Shown one piece after another: positions 15,957-25,111 of a DNA stretch of 64,000 bases. Within the stretch, counting starts at the first letter, position 1, and each line of letters begins with the position of its first letter. This DNA is from Bog-756 sp963769905 (GTDB lineage Bacteria; Actinomycetota; Acidimicrobiia; Acidimicrobiales; RAAP-2), in assembly GCA_963769905.1 (NCBI GenBank), contig CAVYNG010000002.1, forward strand, positions 682,001-746,000, read 5' to 3'. The notes below the pieces were generated by a model, which was given only the letters and a program-made list of their open reading frames with translations, was not told where the DNA came from and made no database searches. The position numbers and the translations under genes are program-made.

Positions 15957-17417
15957 GTGGCAGACCGTGGGTCAGAACGGGATCTGGCGAAAGGGCGGCT
16001 CTCCAACTTCGTCGATGGTTCCCGTGTCGAGACCATCGACGGGTCGACCGCCACCCTCGTCGACCCGAGCACCGGTGAGCCGGCACTCGAGGCACCGGTA
16101 TCGGGACCTCGGGACGTCGACGCCGCCATGCGCGCGGCAAGCGGTGCGTTCCCCGCGTGGAGCGAAGCAACCCCTTCGGAGCGAAGCCTCGCACTGTGGC
16201 GCATCGCCGACGCGATCGAGGCGGGGGGCGAATCCCTGGTTCGCGTCGAGTGCGAGAACACCGGGAAGCCTTTCGCCGTCACCATGACCGAAGAGCTCCC
16301 GGCGATCGTCGACCAGGTCCGCTTCTTCGCCGGCGCGGCGCGCCATCTCGAAGGGCTGTCGGCTGGCGAGTACCTGAAGGACCACACGTCCTATGTGCGC
16401 CGCGAGCCGATCGGGGTGTGCGCGGCGGTCACTCCGTGGAACTACCCGTTGATGATGGCGGTCTGGAAGTGGGCGCCGGCACTCGCGGCCGGCAACACCA
16501 TGGTGCTCAAGCCCGCCGACACCACTCCCGCTTCGACGGTGATGATGGCCGAGATCATGGCGGAGCACCTGCCAGCCGGGGTCTTCAACGTCGTCTGCGG
16601 CGATCGGGACACCGGTCGTTTGCTCGTCGAGCATCCGGCCCCTGCGATGGTGTCGGTGACCGGCAGCCTCCGCGCCGGCATGGAAGTCGCCGCGGACGCG
16701 GCGGCCGGGGTCAAGCGCGTCCACCTCGAGCTCGGTGGCAAGGCCCCCGTCGTCGTCTTCGACGACGCGGACGTCGAAGCTGCCGCGGAGGGGATCGCCG
16801 TCGCCGGCACCTTCAATGCGGGACAGGACTGCACCGCCGCGACCAGGGTGCTCGCGGGTCCGAAGGTCTACGACGCTTTCGTCGGTGCGCTGGCCGAGCG
16901 GACCGAGCGCCAGAAGGTCGGGGGCGTCGAGGTCGAGGACGCCGACTTCGGGCCGCTCAACAGCGCGGCCCAAATGGATCGGTTGCGTGGGTACTTCGAG
17001 CGCAAACCGGCCCGCGCGGAGGTGATGACCGGTGGAACCCAGGTCGGTTCCCGCGGCTTCTGCTTTGCGCCCTCGGTGGTCGTCGGCCTCGACCAGGACG
17101 ACGAGATGATCCAAGAAGAGCTCTTCGGCCCCGTCATCACCGTGCAGCGATTCTCCGACGAGGAGCAGGCATTGGCCTGGGCCAACGGCGTTCGGTACGG
17201 GCTTGCCTCGAGCGTGTGGACCCGCGATCACAGGCGTGCGATGCGGATGGCCAAGGCGCTCGATTTCGGCTGTGTGTGGATCAACGCCCACATTCCGATC
17301 GTGGCCGAAATGCCGCACGGGGGCTTCAAGAAGTCGGGCTACGGCAAGGACCTCTCGATGTACGGGTTCGAGGACTACACGCGTGTCAAGCACGTGATGA
17401 GCTACATCGGTGGGTGA
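15957..17417 (+). CDS. Aldehyde dehydrogenase (gamma-aminobutyraldehyde dehydrogenase-like)
   Basis: A 486-residue NAD(P)-dependent aldehyde dehydrogenase. TPWNYPLMMAVWK carries Asn162, LKPADTTPAST carries Lys185, LELGGKAP carries Glu258 and FNAGQDCTAATRV carries the nucleophile Cys292. FNAGQDCTA is typical of the aminobutyraldehyde/betaine-aldehyde branch. The GTG at 15957 is chosen because GGGAGGG lies just upstream and the homologous N-terminus begins there. It probably oxidises the aldehyde made by the divergent aminotransferase. The next gene, ald, begins 92 bases downstream on the same strand. Confidence 0.88.
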   Translation: MADRGSERDLAKGRLSNFVDGSRVETIDGSTATLVDPSTGEPALEAPVSGPRDVDAAMRAASGAFPAWSEATPSERSLALWRIADAIEAGGESLVRVECENTGKPFAVTMTEELPAIVDQVRFFAGAARHLEGLSAGEYLKDHTSYVRREPIGVCAAVTPWNYPLMMAVWKWAPALAAGNTMVLKPADTTPASTVMMAEIMAEHLPAGVFNVVCGDRDTGRLLVEHPAPAMVSVTGSLRAGMEVAADAAAGVKRVHLELGGKAPVVVFDDADVEAAAEGIAVAGTFNAGQDCTAATRVLAGPKVYDAFVGALAERTERQKVGGVEVEDADFGPLNSAAQMDRLRGYFERKPARAEVMTGGTQVGSRGFCFAPSVVVGLDQDDEMIQEELFGPVITVQRFSDEEQALAWANGVRYGLASSVWTRDHRRAMRMAKALDFGCVWINAHIPIVAEMPHGGFKKSGYGKDLSMYGFEDYTRVKHVMSYIGG

Positions 17418-17509
17418 GGGGTGACGAGGTACGACGAGGTGCACACGCGAACGCTGCGAACCCTGCGGAGCCGACCCCGCGGACGGCCGACGGGGCCACG
17501 GGAGCCGGC

Positions 17510-18691
17510 ATGATCGTCGGCGTCCCGAGGGAGGTCATGGACAGTGAGTTCCGTGTGGCGATCACCCCAGCGGGCGTACGCGAGTTGACCACCGCGGGTC
17601 ACCAGGTGCTCGTCGAGCATGCCGCCGGCACCGGCTCCTCGATCCCCGACGATCACTTCGTTGCCACGGGTGCGACGATCGTCACGGAGGCAAACGAGAT
17701 CTGGTCCGCCGCGGACATGGTGCTGAAGGTGAAAGAACCGGCCCCCGGGGAGTACCCACTCCTCGGCTCGCGGAGGGGACAGGTGCTCTTCACCTATCTC
17801 CACCTCGCCGCTTCGCGCGCCTGCACCGAGGCGCTCCTCGCCGCGGGCAACACCGCGATCGCCTACGAGACCGTGCGGAGCGCGGACGGCGCGCTCCCAC
17901 TGCTCACGCCGATGAGCGAGGTCGCCGGCCGGATGGCGCCCCTCGTCGGCGCGCACCACCTCATGAGGCCCGGCGGTGGTCGCGGGGTGCTGGTCTCCGG
18001 GGTGCCGGGCGTGCGGAGCGCGCGCATCGTGATCCTCGGCGCCGGGGTGGCCGGCATGGCGGCGGCCACCCTCGCCGTCGGGATGCACGCCGAGGTGTTC
18101 GTCCTCGATCGCAACCTCGGGCGACTTCGCCAATTCGACCATCACTTCCGGGGAGCGCTCGAGACGCTCGCGTCGAGCTCCCACGCGATCGAGGAGACGT
18201 GCCTCGAGGCCGACATCGTCATCGGGGCGGTACTGGTCGTCGGCGCGAAGGCACCCACCTTGGTGAGCGACGCCCTGGTCGACCGGATGACTCCGGGATC
18301 GGTGCTGGTCGATCTCTCTGTCGACCAGGGCGGGTGCTTCGAGTCGAGCCGTCCGACCACTCACTCTCACCCGACCTTCGAGGCACACGGATCGATCTTC
18401 TACTGCGTCACCAACATGCCCGGTGCGGTGCCCCACACCTCCACCCACGCGCTGGTCAACGCCACTCTTCCGTACACCTTGGAGATCGCGGCGGTCGGCT
18501 GGAACGAAGCGGTGCGAGCCGACGCCGCGTTGGCCGCGGGGGTGAACATCGCAGAAGGTGCGGTGGTGTGCGAACCGGTCGCCGCGGCCCACGGGATGAC
18601 CGCGACGCCTCTCGACGAGGTGGTGGGGCTGACCGTCGGACCCGACGGCGCTGCGGCCGGCGGGATCAGCCGACGAGCACCCCGGGGTTGA
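17510..18691 (+). CDS. ald: Alanine dehydrogenase
   Basis: A 393-residue NAD-dependent alanine dehydrogenase (L-alanine + NAD + water to pyruvate + ammonia + NADH). Family residues are in place: Arg15 (EFRVAITP), Lys75 (LKVKEPAP) and His98 (TYLHLAAS). The nucleotide-binding site is VILGAGVAGMAAATLAVGM and the C-terminal half has SVDQGGCFE and YCVTNMPGAVP. It is about 20 residues longer than usual at the C-terminus. GGGAG lies 5 bases before the ATG. In this cluster it would regenerate pyruvate from the alanine produced by transamination. Its 3' end overlaps the convergent flavoprotein gene by 26 bases. Confidence 0.9.
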   Translation: MIVGVPREVMDSEFRVAITPAGVRELTTAGHQVLVEHAAGTGSSIPDDHFVATGATIVTEANEIWSAADMVLKVKEPAPGEYPLLGSRRGQVLFTYLHLAASRACTEALLAAGNTAIAYETVRSADGALPLLTPMSEVAGRMAPLVGAHHLMRPGGGRGVLVSGVPGVRSARIVILGAGVAGMAAATLAVGMHAEVFVLDRNLGRLRQFDHHFRGALETLASSSHAIEETCLEADIVIGAVLVVGAKAPTLVSDALVDRMTPGSVLVDLSVDQGGCFESSRPTTHSHPTFEAHGSIFYCVTNMPGAVPHTSTHALVNATLPYTLEIAAVGWNEAVRADAALAAGVNIAEGAVVCEPVAAAHGMTATPLDEVVGLTVGPDGAAAGGISRRAPRG

Positions 18692-20264
18692 GCACGCCAC
18701 CGGGGTCGAGCCGCTGCTTCACTGCTTCGAGCGAAGCGCCGAACAGCTCGGGTCGTTGCCGGTCGTACCAGGGGCGGTGGTCGCGGCCGACGGCGTGATG
18801 GTGGGTGATCGTGCCGCCGGATGCGAGGATCGCTTCGCTCGCCGCGTCCTTGATCGCCTGCCAGTCCCCGAGTTGACGGCCGGACCGGCTCGGCGCGACC
18901 ACGGTGAAGTACGGCGCAGGGCCGTCGGGGTAGACGTGGGTGAACCGGCAGCTCACCGCCAGCGGCGTGTCGAGGGCGCCGGCGACGGCGTGCTCGACGG
19001 CGCTACGGAGTGTCTCGAACGCGGACCAGGTCACCGCCGTCTCGAAGGTCTCCGCCACCCAGCCCAACCGGGCCACCGCGTCGCGGAGGTACGGGGCCTT
19101 GAAGAACGAGCTACGCCAGGCGCCGGCGGCCCCTTCGGTCGAGGAGGAGCGGATGCCGGAAGGGGCTTCCCCGCCGTGGTCGAGACAGCACTCGAGCGCA
19201 GCCGACGCGAGGCCGTCGACGGCCAGGGAAGGCGACTCGAAGCCGACCAGGAGGACCGACCGCCGGTCGGCGTCCGTCCCTACCGCCTCGGTCGGGTCGA
19301 GCAGCCGGCAGTTCGACGGGAAGAGGCCTGCCTGCACCACCGCACGGGCGGCTCGGACGCCGTCGTCGAAGCTCGCGAAGCGGACCGCCGCGGCCGCGCG
19401 ATGGCGGGGGCGGTGCTGGAGTCGGAGCCAGGCCTCGGTGACCACGCCGAGGGTGCCCTCGGAGCCGAGGAACAGCCGGTCCGGCGAGGGGCCGGCGCCC
19501 GACGCCGGTACGCGGCGCGTCTCGACGGTGCCGGCCGGTGTCACGACCCGCAGCGATTCCACGAAATCGTCGATGTGGGTGTAGTTGGTGGCGTAGTGGC
19601 CGCCCGATCGCGTCGCGATCCAGCCGCCGAGCGTGCTGTGCTCGAAGGACTGGGGGAAGTGCCGGAGGGTCAGCCCGGCCGGCCGGAGCTCGTCCTCGAG
19701 CGAGGGGCCGTAGGTGCCAGCACGGATCCGGGCGGCCCGGCTGACCGGGTCGACCTCGACCACCCCGGTCAGCCCGGTGAGGTCGATCGAGACCACTCCC
19801 TCGAACCGGTCCCGCGTCGCGCCTCCCTCGACGCCGCCGACGACCGACGATCCGCCCCCGAAGGGGATCGCGGCCAATCGGGATCCCGAGCACCAGTCGA
19901 GGACGTCGACCAGATCCTGTTCGTTGCCGGGACGGGAAACGAGGTCGGGCGCGGCGGCCAGATCGCCTGCCAGCGCGCGCACGACGTCGCGAAAGGACTT
20001 GCCGTAGGTGTGGGACGAGCGGGTACGCGGGTCGGTCGCGCAGATCCGGGCGAGCGACGCGGGCGGCGCGACCCGGGGCGCCGGGAGGTCGAGGCGTTCG
20101 GGATCGGGAACGGGGACCGCAACCGGCGCTGACCCGCCGGGAAACCGCGAGACCAGCGTGGTTGCGACACTCTCGAGTGCGTCGCCGGTGACCGCTTCGG
20201 ACTCCCACCCCCAACCCCACCACGACCGGTCGGCAACGGTCGTGGAGCGGGTGGGCTCGGTCAC
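18666..20264 (-). CDS. FAD-linked oxidase, alkyldihydroxyacetonephosphate synthase-like
   Basis: A 532-residue vanillyl-alcohol-oxidase-fold flavoprotein. The FAD domain has IPFGGGSSVVGG, SFEHSTLGGWIATRSGGHY and LFLGSEGTLGVVTEAWL, and the C-terminus has the HHH motif (THHHAVGRDH, 488-490) followed by LDPGGVLNPG. The HHH and the GP-PDRLFLGSEG segment match alkyl-DHAP synthase, the ether-lipid enzyme, better than D-lactate or glycolate dehydrogenases. The GTG at 20264 overlaps the upstream hydrolase stop (GTGA). Co-transcription with an acyl-CoA synthetase supports a lipid role. Actual ether-lipid synthesis is inference. Confidence 0.8.
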   Translation of the reverse strand: MTEPTRSTTVADRSWWGWGWESEAVTGDALESVATTLVSRFPGGSAPVAVPVPDPERLDLPAPRVAPPASLARICATDPRTRSSHTYGKSFRDVVRALAGDLAAAPDLVSRPGNEQDLVDVLDWCSGSRLAAIPFGGGSSVVGGVEGGATRDRFEGVVSIDLTGLTGVVEVDPVSRAARIRAGTYGPSLEDELRPAGLTLRHFPQSFEHSTLGGWIATRSGGHYATNYTHIDDFVESLRVVTPAGTVETRRVPASGAGPSPDRLFLGSEGTLGVVTEAWLRLQHRPRHRAAAAVRFASFDDGVRAARAVVQAGLFPSNCRLLDPTEAVGTDADRRSVLLVGFESPSLAVDGLASAALECCLDHGGEAPSGIRSSSTEGAAGAWRSSFFKAPYLRDAVARLGWVAETFETAVTWSAFETLRSAVEHAVAGALDTPLAVSCRFTHVYPDGPAPYFTVVAPSRSGRQLGDWQAIKDAASEAILASGGTITHHHAVGRDHRPWYDRQRPELFGASLEAVKQRLDPGGVLNPGVLVG

Positions 20265-21001
20265 GTGTCGAACGCCTCGATCCGCTCGACGAATCGGTCC
20301 GGCTCGACCAGGTGCGGGTAGTGGCCGTCCTCCCAGACCTCGACGAGCGCAGTCGGCACGAGTCCGGTCAGCCACGCCGCGTACTCGAGGCCCGGGTCCG
20401 TGCCGTGGAGCGAGAGATAGGGAACCTCGATGCCCGAGAGGAGCGACTCGTTGGCGCGGTCGAGGTCCTCGGTCGGCGTCTCGAGGAGGGTCGCCCAGAT
20501 GCCGAGGACGACGTCTTGGTCGAGGCGGCGGATGCCCTCGAGGCGTTGCCATTCGTCCTCGGGCAGCCGCCCGCGCAGCGAGGCGAACAGACTGTTGAGC
20601 ACCTCGGAGAACTCCGCCTCCCCGCCCCGGAGCGCCGGTTCGAGCGAGCGGAGCACCTCGCGGAAGGAACCGAGCTGCAGCGGCTGGTCGACGTTGACCA
20701 CACCCCGGCTGTCGAACAGGGCGCCGTACGCGGTGACGACCGCGCCGCCGAGCGAGTGTCCGACGAGGAGCGGGTCGCTGAGGCCGACACCGTCGACGAC
20801 CTCGGCGACATCCCCTACGAGGGTCATCAGGTCGTAGGGCGGCGTGCGAGGGGAGTCGCCGTGCCCCCTCAGGTCGAGGGCGACCACGTCGTGGGTGTCG
20901 GCAAGCCGGGTCGCGATCGGGTCCCATGCCCGTCGTGACTCGGCGATGCCGTGCACGAGGACCACCGTCGGGCCCGAGCCCTCTCGGTCGAACGCGAGCA
21001 T
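20261..21001 (-). CDS. Alpha/beta hydrolase
   Basis: A 246-residue alpha/beta hydrolase with the oxyanion-loop HGIAESRRAW, LDLRGHGDSPRTPPYD, the nucleophile elbow LLVGHSLGGAVV (Ser83) and a C-terminal HYPHLVEPDRF carrying the catalytic His. It resembles small esterases or lipases. It lies between an acyl-CoA synthetase gene and an AGPS-like flavoprotein gene and is translationally coupled to the latter, so an ester or thioester substrate from lipid metabolism is likely. The substrate cannot be named. Confidence 0.8.
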   Translation of the reverse strand: MLAFDREGSGPTVVLVHGIAESRRAWDPIATRLADTHDVVALDLRGHGDSPRTPPYDLMTLVGDVAEVVDGVGLSDPLLVGHSLGGAVVTAYGALFDSRGVVNVDQPLQLGSFREVLRSLEPALRGGEAEFSEVLNSLFASLRGRLPEDEWQRLEGIRRLDQDVVLGIWATLLETPTEDLDRANESLLSGIEVPYLSLHGTDPGLEYAAWLTGLVPTALVEVWEDGHYPHLVEPDRFVERIEAFDT

Positions 21002-21070
21002 CAGGCCTGCTTAGCACGACGCCCGGCCGGTCGGCGCATACACCGGGCGCCCACCTCGCGGCGTACGGGG

Positions 21071-22606
21071 TCAGTGCACCTGGCGCTCCAGTCCCTCCCA
21101 GTACGGAGCGCGCAGCCGAAACTTCTGGAGCTTCCCGGTCGCCGTGCGCGGAAGGGCGTCCCGAAACTCGACCTGCTTCGGGCATTTGAACCCGGCGAGC
21201 ACCGTCCGGCAGTGTTCGATCACGCCTTCCTCGGTCAAGGCCGCGCCGTCGGAGGTCACGACGAGGGCCATCACCATCTCGCCCCACGCGTCGTCCGGCA
21301 CTCCGATGACCGCGACTTCCGCGACGCCCTCGAGCGAGAAGATCGCGTCCTCCACCTCGATCGAGGAAACGTTCTCGCCGCCGGTGATGATGACGTCTTT
21401 CTTGCGGTCGAGGATGCTCAGGTGGCCCTCGTCGTCGAGCGCACCTCCGTCGCCGGTGTGGAACCATCCGCCGGCGAGTGCCTCTTCGGACGCCCTCGGT
21501 TGGCGCCAGTAGCCCTCCATCACGGTGTTCGAGCGGGCGAGCACCTCGCCGTCCGCGTCGACCCGCAACTCGGTGGCGACCGCGGGCGCTCCGGCTCGCA
21601 TCAGCTTTCGCGCCCGCTCGGCCGCGGGCAGCTCGTCCCATTCGGGCCGCCGCCGGTTGAAGGTGAGGACCGGGGCAGTCTCGGTGAGGCCGTAGAGCTG
21701 GATGAACTCCCAGCCGAGCTCCGACTCGACCCGCTCCACCGTGCGACTCGGTGGCGGCGCACCGGCCACGACGATCCGCGTGGTGTCGCGACCCGGCACC
21801 GGGTGATCCCAGGTCGGGAGGGCCTCGAGCACCGCGTTGACCACTGCGGGCGCCGCGCAGAGGAGGGTCACCCCATGCCGTTCGACGCGACGCAGGATCT
21901 CGGAGCCGTCGACCTTGCGCAGGGCGACCTGCGGGCAGGCCATGGCGACCGCCGCCCACGGCACTCCCCAGCCGTTCGCGTGGAACATCGGCAGCGTGTG
22001 GAGATAGACGTCCCGGTCGGAGAGCTGTACGTGCCACCCGAAGACCGCCGCGTTGACCCAGCAGTTGCGGTGGGTCAGCTGCACCCCCTTCGGGCGGGCG
22101 GTGGTGCCCGAGGTGTAGTTGATGGTCGCGGTGGCGCCTTCGTCGCTCTCCCAGGGCCGCGGTTCGCCACCTTCGGGGAAGAGCACACGGTCGGTGTCGG
22201 CGCCGAGCACGAATCGGTGCCGTGTGGTGACACCGGCGAGGGCCTCGTCGAGCTCGGGGTCGACGAGGAGCACCGACGCTCCGGCGTGGTCGACGATGTA
22301 GGCGACCTCGGCCGCGGCGAGCCGGAAATTGACCGGTACGAGGATCCGTCCCCAGCCGCAGACGCCGTAGAAGGAGGTGAGGAGGCGCGACGAGTTGTGC
22401 GAGACCACGGCCACACGCTCGCCTGGGCCGACACCCAACTGGTCGAGGCCCGCCGCCTGGGCGCGGGCGCGTGCGGCGAGCTCGAGAAAGGTCATCGGAT
22501 CCCACGCATCAGCAGGCTGGTCGGGCTCGTCGAAGAGCCCCGTCCGGTCGGGATAGGCGAACTCGGCCCGGTCGAGGAAGTCGCGGATGTTGAAATGGAC
22601 GATCAT
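21071..22606 (-). CDS. AMP-dependent acyl-CoA synthetase
   Basis: A 511-residue ANL-superfamily ligase. Core motifs are the P-loop YTSGTTARPKGVQ, LYGLTETAP, GWFHTGDGG, DRKKDVIITGGENVSS and the terminal PRTATGKLQKF with the catalytic Lys. It activates a fatty or related carboxylic acid as acyl-AMP and transfers it to CoA. The ATG at 22606 has GGGGGA four bases upstream. It is first in a leftward operon with the hydrolase and the AGPS-like flavoprotein, and divergent from a 2-hydroxyacid dehydrogenase. Confidence 0.88.
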   Translation of the reverse strand: MIVHFNIRDFLDRAEFAYPDRTGLFDEPDQPADAWDPMTFLELAARARAQAAGLDQLGVGPGERVAVVSHNSSRLLTSFYGVCGWGRILVPVNFRLAAAEVAYIVDHAGASVLLVDPELDEALAGVTTRHRFVLGADTDRVLFPEGGEPRPWESDEGATATINYTSGTTARPKGVQLTHRNCWVNAAVFGWHVQLSDRDVYLHTLPMFHANGWGVPWAAVAMACPQVALRKVDGSEILRRVERHGVTLLCAAPAVVNAVLEALPTWDHPVPGRDTTRIVVAGAPPPSRTVERVESELGWEFIQLYGLTETAPVLTFNRRRPEWDELPAAERARKLMRAGAPAVATELRVDADGEVLARSNTVMEGYWRQPRASEEALAGGWFHTGDGGALDDEGHLSILDRKKDVIITGGENVSSIEVEDAIFSLEGVAEVAVIGVPDDAWGEMVMALVVTSDGAALTEEGVIEHCRTVLAGFKCPKQVEFRDALPRTATGKLQKFRLRAPYWEGLERQVH

Positions 22607-22712
22607 CGATTCCCCCGATCGGCCCGGTGGCGGTTCCATTGAAGCAAATCACGGTCGTTGCCGGGTTGCCTCGGCCCGGACCAGGCGAGGAGCCGTCGCC
22701 TAATGTGACGCG

Positions 22713-23633
22713 ATGAGCTCGCCCCGCATCGCCGTGGGCCCGCGCCCGGGTTCGTTCGCCACCGACGCCGTGCGCGCAGCGGGCGGGTCGGTCGTCGAGA
22801 TCACGGAGAAGCCGGATGCGATCGTGTGGCTCGACCCCGCCGACGTTGCCGGGCTTGCCGGGTGGCTGGGCGAGGCCCCCGGCGTCCGCTGGGTGCAGCT
22901 GCCCTTCGCCGGCGTCGAGCCGGTCGCGGAGTACGGGCTGTTGGACGAGGTCCACGCGTGGACATGCGCGAAAGGTTCCTACGCCGAACCGGTCGCGGAG
23001 CACGCCCTGCTCCTCGCGCTCGCCGGGCTCCGGTACCTGCCGCGGCGGGTCACCGCTCGTTCGTGGGGCGAGGCCGCTGGTACCAGCCTCTACGACGAGC
23101 GGGTCACCATCCTCGGCGGCGGCGGGATCACCGCCTCCCTCCTCGAGCTGCTCGCCCCGTTCCGCGTCGAGGCGACCGTCGTGCGGCGGCACCCTGAACC
23201 GGTGCCGGGGGCCGCGCGGACCGTCTCGGTCGACCAGCTCGCGGAGGTCCTGCCAGGGGCCCTAGTCGTCTTCCTCGCCCTGGCGCTCACCCCGCAGACC
23301 ATCGGGATCATCGGCGCGAAAGAGCTGGATCGGATGGACGAGCGGGCATGGCTGGTCAACGTGGCGCGCGGTCGCCACGTGGACACCGACGCGCTGGTCG
23401 CCGCACTCGACTCCGGCACCATCGCCGGCGCCGGGCTGGACGTGACCGACCCGGAGCCGCTGCCGGACGGTCACCCGCTGTGGGGTCGATCGAATTGCAT
23501 CATCACTCCGCACACGGCGGACACCATCGAAATGGTCCGGCCCTTGCTCGCGGAGCGCATCCGGGCGAACGTCGCTCGTTTCGCAGCCGGCGAACCGCTG
23601 GTCGGCGTCGTCGATCCCGTCGCGGGCTACTGA
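22713..23633 (+). CDS. D-isomer-specific 2-hydroxyacid dehydrogenase
   Basis: A 306-residue NAD(P)-dependent dehydrogenase. The Rossmann site is VTILGGGGITASLLELL. The catalytic Arg lies in VNVARGRHVDTDAL, the Glu in DVTDPEPLPDGHPLW and the His in IITPHTADTIEM, the usual Arg-Glu-His triad. The N-terminal substrate domain is short. It reduces a 2-keto acid to a D-2-hydroxy acid or the reverse; the substrate is unknown. It is a single gene followed after about 80 bases by a small Cys-rich protein gene. Confidence 0.85.
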   Translation: MSSPRIAVGPRPGSFATDAVRAAGGSVVEITEKPDAIVWLDPADVAGLAGWLGEAPGVRWVQLPFAGVEPVAEYGLLDEVHAWTCAKGSYAEPVAEHALLLALAGLRYLPRRVTARSWGEAAGTSLYDERVTILGGGGITASLLELLAPFRVEATVVRRHPEPVPGAARTVSVDQLAEVLPGALVVFLALALTPQTIGIIGAKELDRMDERAWLVNVARGRHVDTDALVAALDSGTIAGAGLDVTDPEPLPDGHPLWGRSNCIITPHTADTIEMVRPLLAERIRANVARFAAGEPLVGVVDPVAGY

Positions 23634-23710
23634 CCGTCGGGTCGGTGTCACACCCGTCGTGCACGATGGGGACCGAGCGGAGAACCGATGTCCGACCGAG
23701 GAGGCCCGAC

Positions 23711-23941
23711 GTGGACGACGACGACCCGATCGAGACCGCTGAGTCAAGGTCGTTCACCATCGACTGCCGCGACTGCGCGCATCAGTCCTCGCCGGTCTGC
23801 GAGGACTGCGTCGTGAGCTTCATCGTCGACCGGAGCCCCGAGGACGCGGTGGTCATCGACGCGGGCGAGGCCCGCGCGGTCCGCCTGCTCGAGCGCGCGG
23901 GCCTGGTTCCTGGCAGTCGCCATCGCCAGCGGGTCAGCTGA
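23711..23941 (+). CDS. Small CxxC-CxxC protein
   Basis: A 76-residue protein with FTIDCRDCAHQSSPVCEDCVV, two CxxC pairs that could bind zinc or another metal. An acidic N-terminus (VDDDDPIE) and a basic C-terminus (RLLERAGLVPGSRHRQR) flank the Cys cluster. The GTG at 23711 is chosen because GAGGAGG lies 6 bases upstream. It sits 36 bases before queG on the same strand and is probably co-transcribed. I recognise no named family. Confidence 0.65.
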   Translation: MDDDDPIETAESRSFTIDCRDCAHQSSPVCEDCVVSFIVDRSPEDAVVIDAGEARAVRLLERAGLVPGSRHRQRVS

Positions 23942-23977
23942 CCCACCCCCGGTCCCGTCCCTCGCGGGGGTCCGGTC

Positions 23978-25111
23978 GTGCGACGATGGGACGTGCCCGG
24001 GACGTCCCCCAACGCCGTGCTCGTTGCGCCGGCCACCGCGACCGACCTCCGGGCCGACCTCGTCCAGCTGGGGCTCGACTCAGGACTCGCCGCAGTCGGC
24101 GTCGCCGCTGCAGAGGTGTTCGAGGAGACCCGCGCGGTGCTCGTGGAGCGAAAGCGGCAGGGATTCGGCGGGGGCATGCAGTTCACCTACCGCAACCCCG
24201 AGCGGTCCACCGACCCCCGCCGCATCCTGCCTGGCGCACGGTCGCTCGTCGTCGGCGCATGGAGCTACCGGCGTCGTGAGACCGACGAGGCGGTCGCGGC
24301 GAGGCCTTCCACAACCGCAGGTGCCGTGGCGCGTTACGCGCGCCGCGACCACTACCAGTCGCTCCGCGGAGCGCTCGACATCGTCGCCGGGCGCCTCTCG
24401 GGCTTCGGGTGGCGGACCGCGGTGGTCTGTGACGACAACGCTCTGGTCGACCGGTCGGCGGCCCATCGAGCGGGCATCGGGTGGTTCGGCAAGAACTCGC
24501 TGCTCATCCTCGAGGGCCTCGGATCGTGGTTCCTGCTCGGCGCGGTCGTCACCGACGCACCCCTCCCACCTGCCGGACCGGAGGAAGTCACTGCGCACGC
24601 ATCCGGCTGCGGTGCGTGCTCCCGGTGCATGAGCGCGTGTCCGACCGGTGCGTTGGTCGCTCCCGGCGTCGTCGATGCGCGCCGCTGCCTCGCGTGGCTC
24701 GTCCAAGCCGAGGGGACCTTCCCCGAGGAGCACCGGGCCGCGCTCGGGGACCGCGTGTACGGGTGCGACGCGTGCCAGGAGGTCTGCCCGATCAACCGGC
24801 TCGCCGACCGGAGGGACCCGGCGCCCCCGGCCGAGGAAGAAGCCGGCTCGCACGTCGACCTCCTCGGCCTTCTCGCCGCCGGCGATGCCGAGCTCCTGCG
24901 CGCGCACGGGCGCTGGTACATCCCCCGGCGTGACCCGCGCTACCTGCGGCGCAACGCACTGGTCGCGTTGGGCAACGTCGGAGACGGGGACGATCCGGCG
25001 ACTCGGGAGGCGCTTCGATACTGGTCGGCGGTCGACGACCCGATGCTCGCCGAGCACGCGCGCTGGGCCGCCGCTCGCCTCGGCTGCGAGGAGCTCGAAC
25101 CGCCGCAGTGA
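23978..25111 (+). CDS. queG: Epoxyqueuosine reductase QueG
   Basis: A 377-residue cobalamin- and iron-sulfur-dependent enzyme that reduces epoxyqueuosine to queuosine in tRNA. Visible are the N-terminal reductase domain (GARSLVVGAWSYRR, ARYARRDHYQ, CDDNALVDRSAAHRAGIG, WFGKNSLLI) and two ferredoxin-type 4Fe-4S motifs, CGACSRCMSACPTG and CDACQEVCPIN. The C-terminal part contains HEAT-like helices. The start is uncertain: GTG 23978 has a G-run 7 bases upstream, but downstream GTGs exist. Its stop overlaps the pimB GTG (GTGA). No other queuosine genes are in the window. Confidence 0.88.
   Translation: MRRWDVPGTSPNAVLVAPATATDLRADLVQLGLDSGLAAVGVAAAEVFEETRAVLVERKRQGFGGGMQFTYRNPERSTDPRRILPGARSLVVGAWSYRRRETDEAVAARPSTTAGAVARYARRDHYQSLRGALDIVAGRLSGFGWRTAVVCDDNALVDRSAAHRAGIGWFGKNSLLILEGLGSWFLLGAVVTDAPLPPAGPEEVTAHASGCGACSRCMSACPTGALVAPGVVDARRCLAWLVQAEGTFPEEHRAALGDRVYGCDACQEVCPINRLADRRDPAPPAEEEAGSHVDLLGLLAAGDAELLRAHGRWYIPRRDPRYLRRNALVALGNVGDGDDPATREALRYWSAVDDPMLAEHARWAAARLGCEELEPPQ

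Noticed and set aside
16157..17509. A long Arg/Gly-rich N-terminal extension of alanine dehydrogenase
   Set aside because: It overlaps the aldehyde dehydrogenase gene in another frame, and a good ribosome site and the conserved N-terminus lie at 17510.
18666..22505. A single 1279-residue frame on the minus strand
   Set aside because: Only its last 533 codons encode the flavoprotein; the upstream part is an out-of-frame reading of the hydrolase and acyl-CoA synthetase genes.
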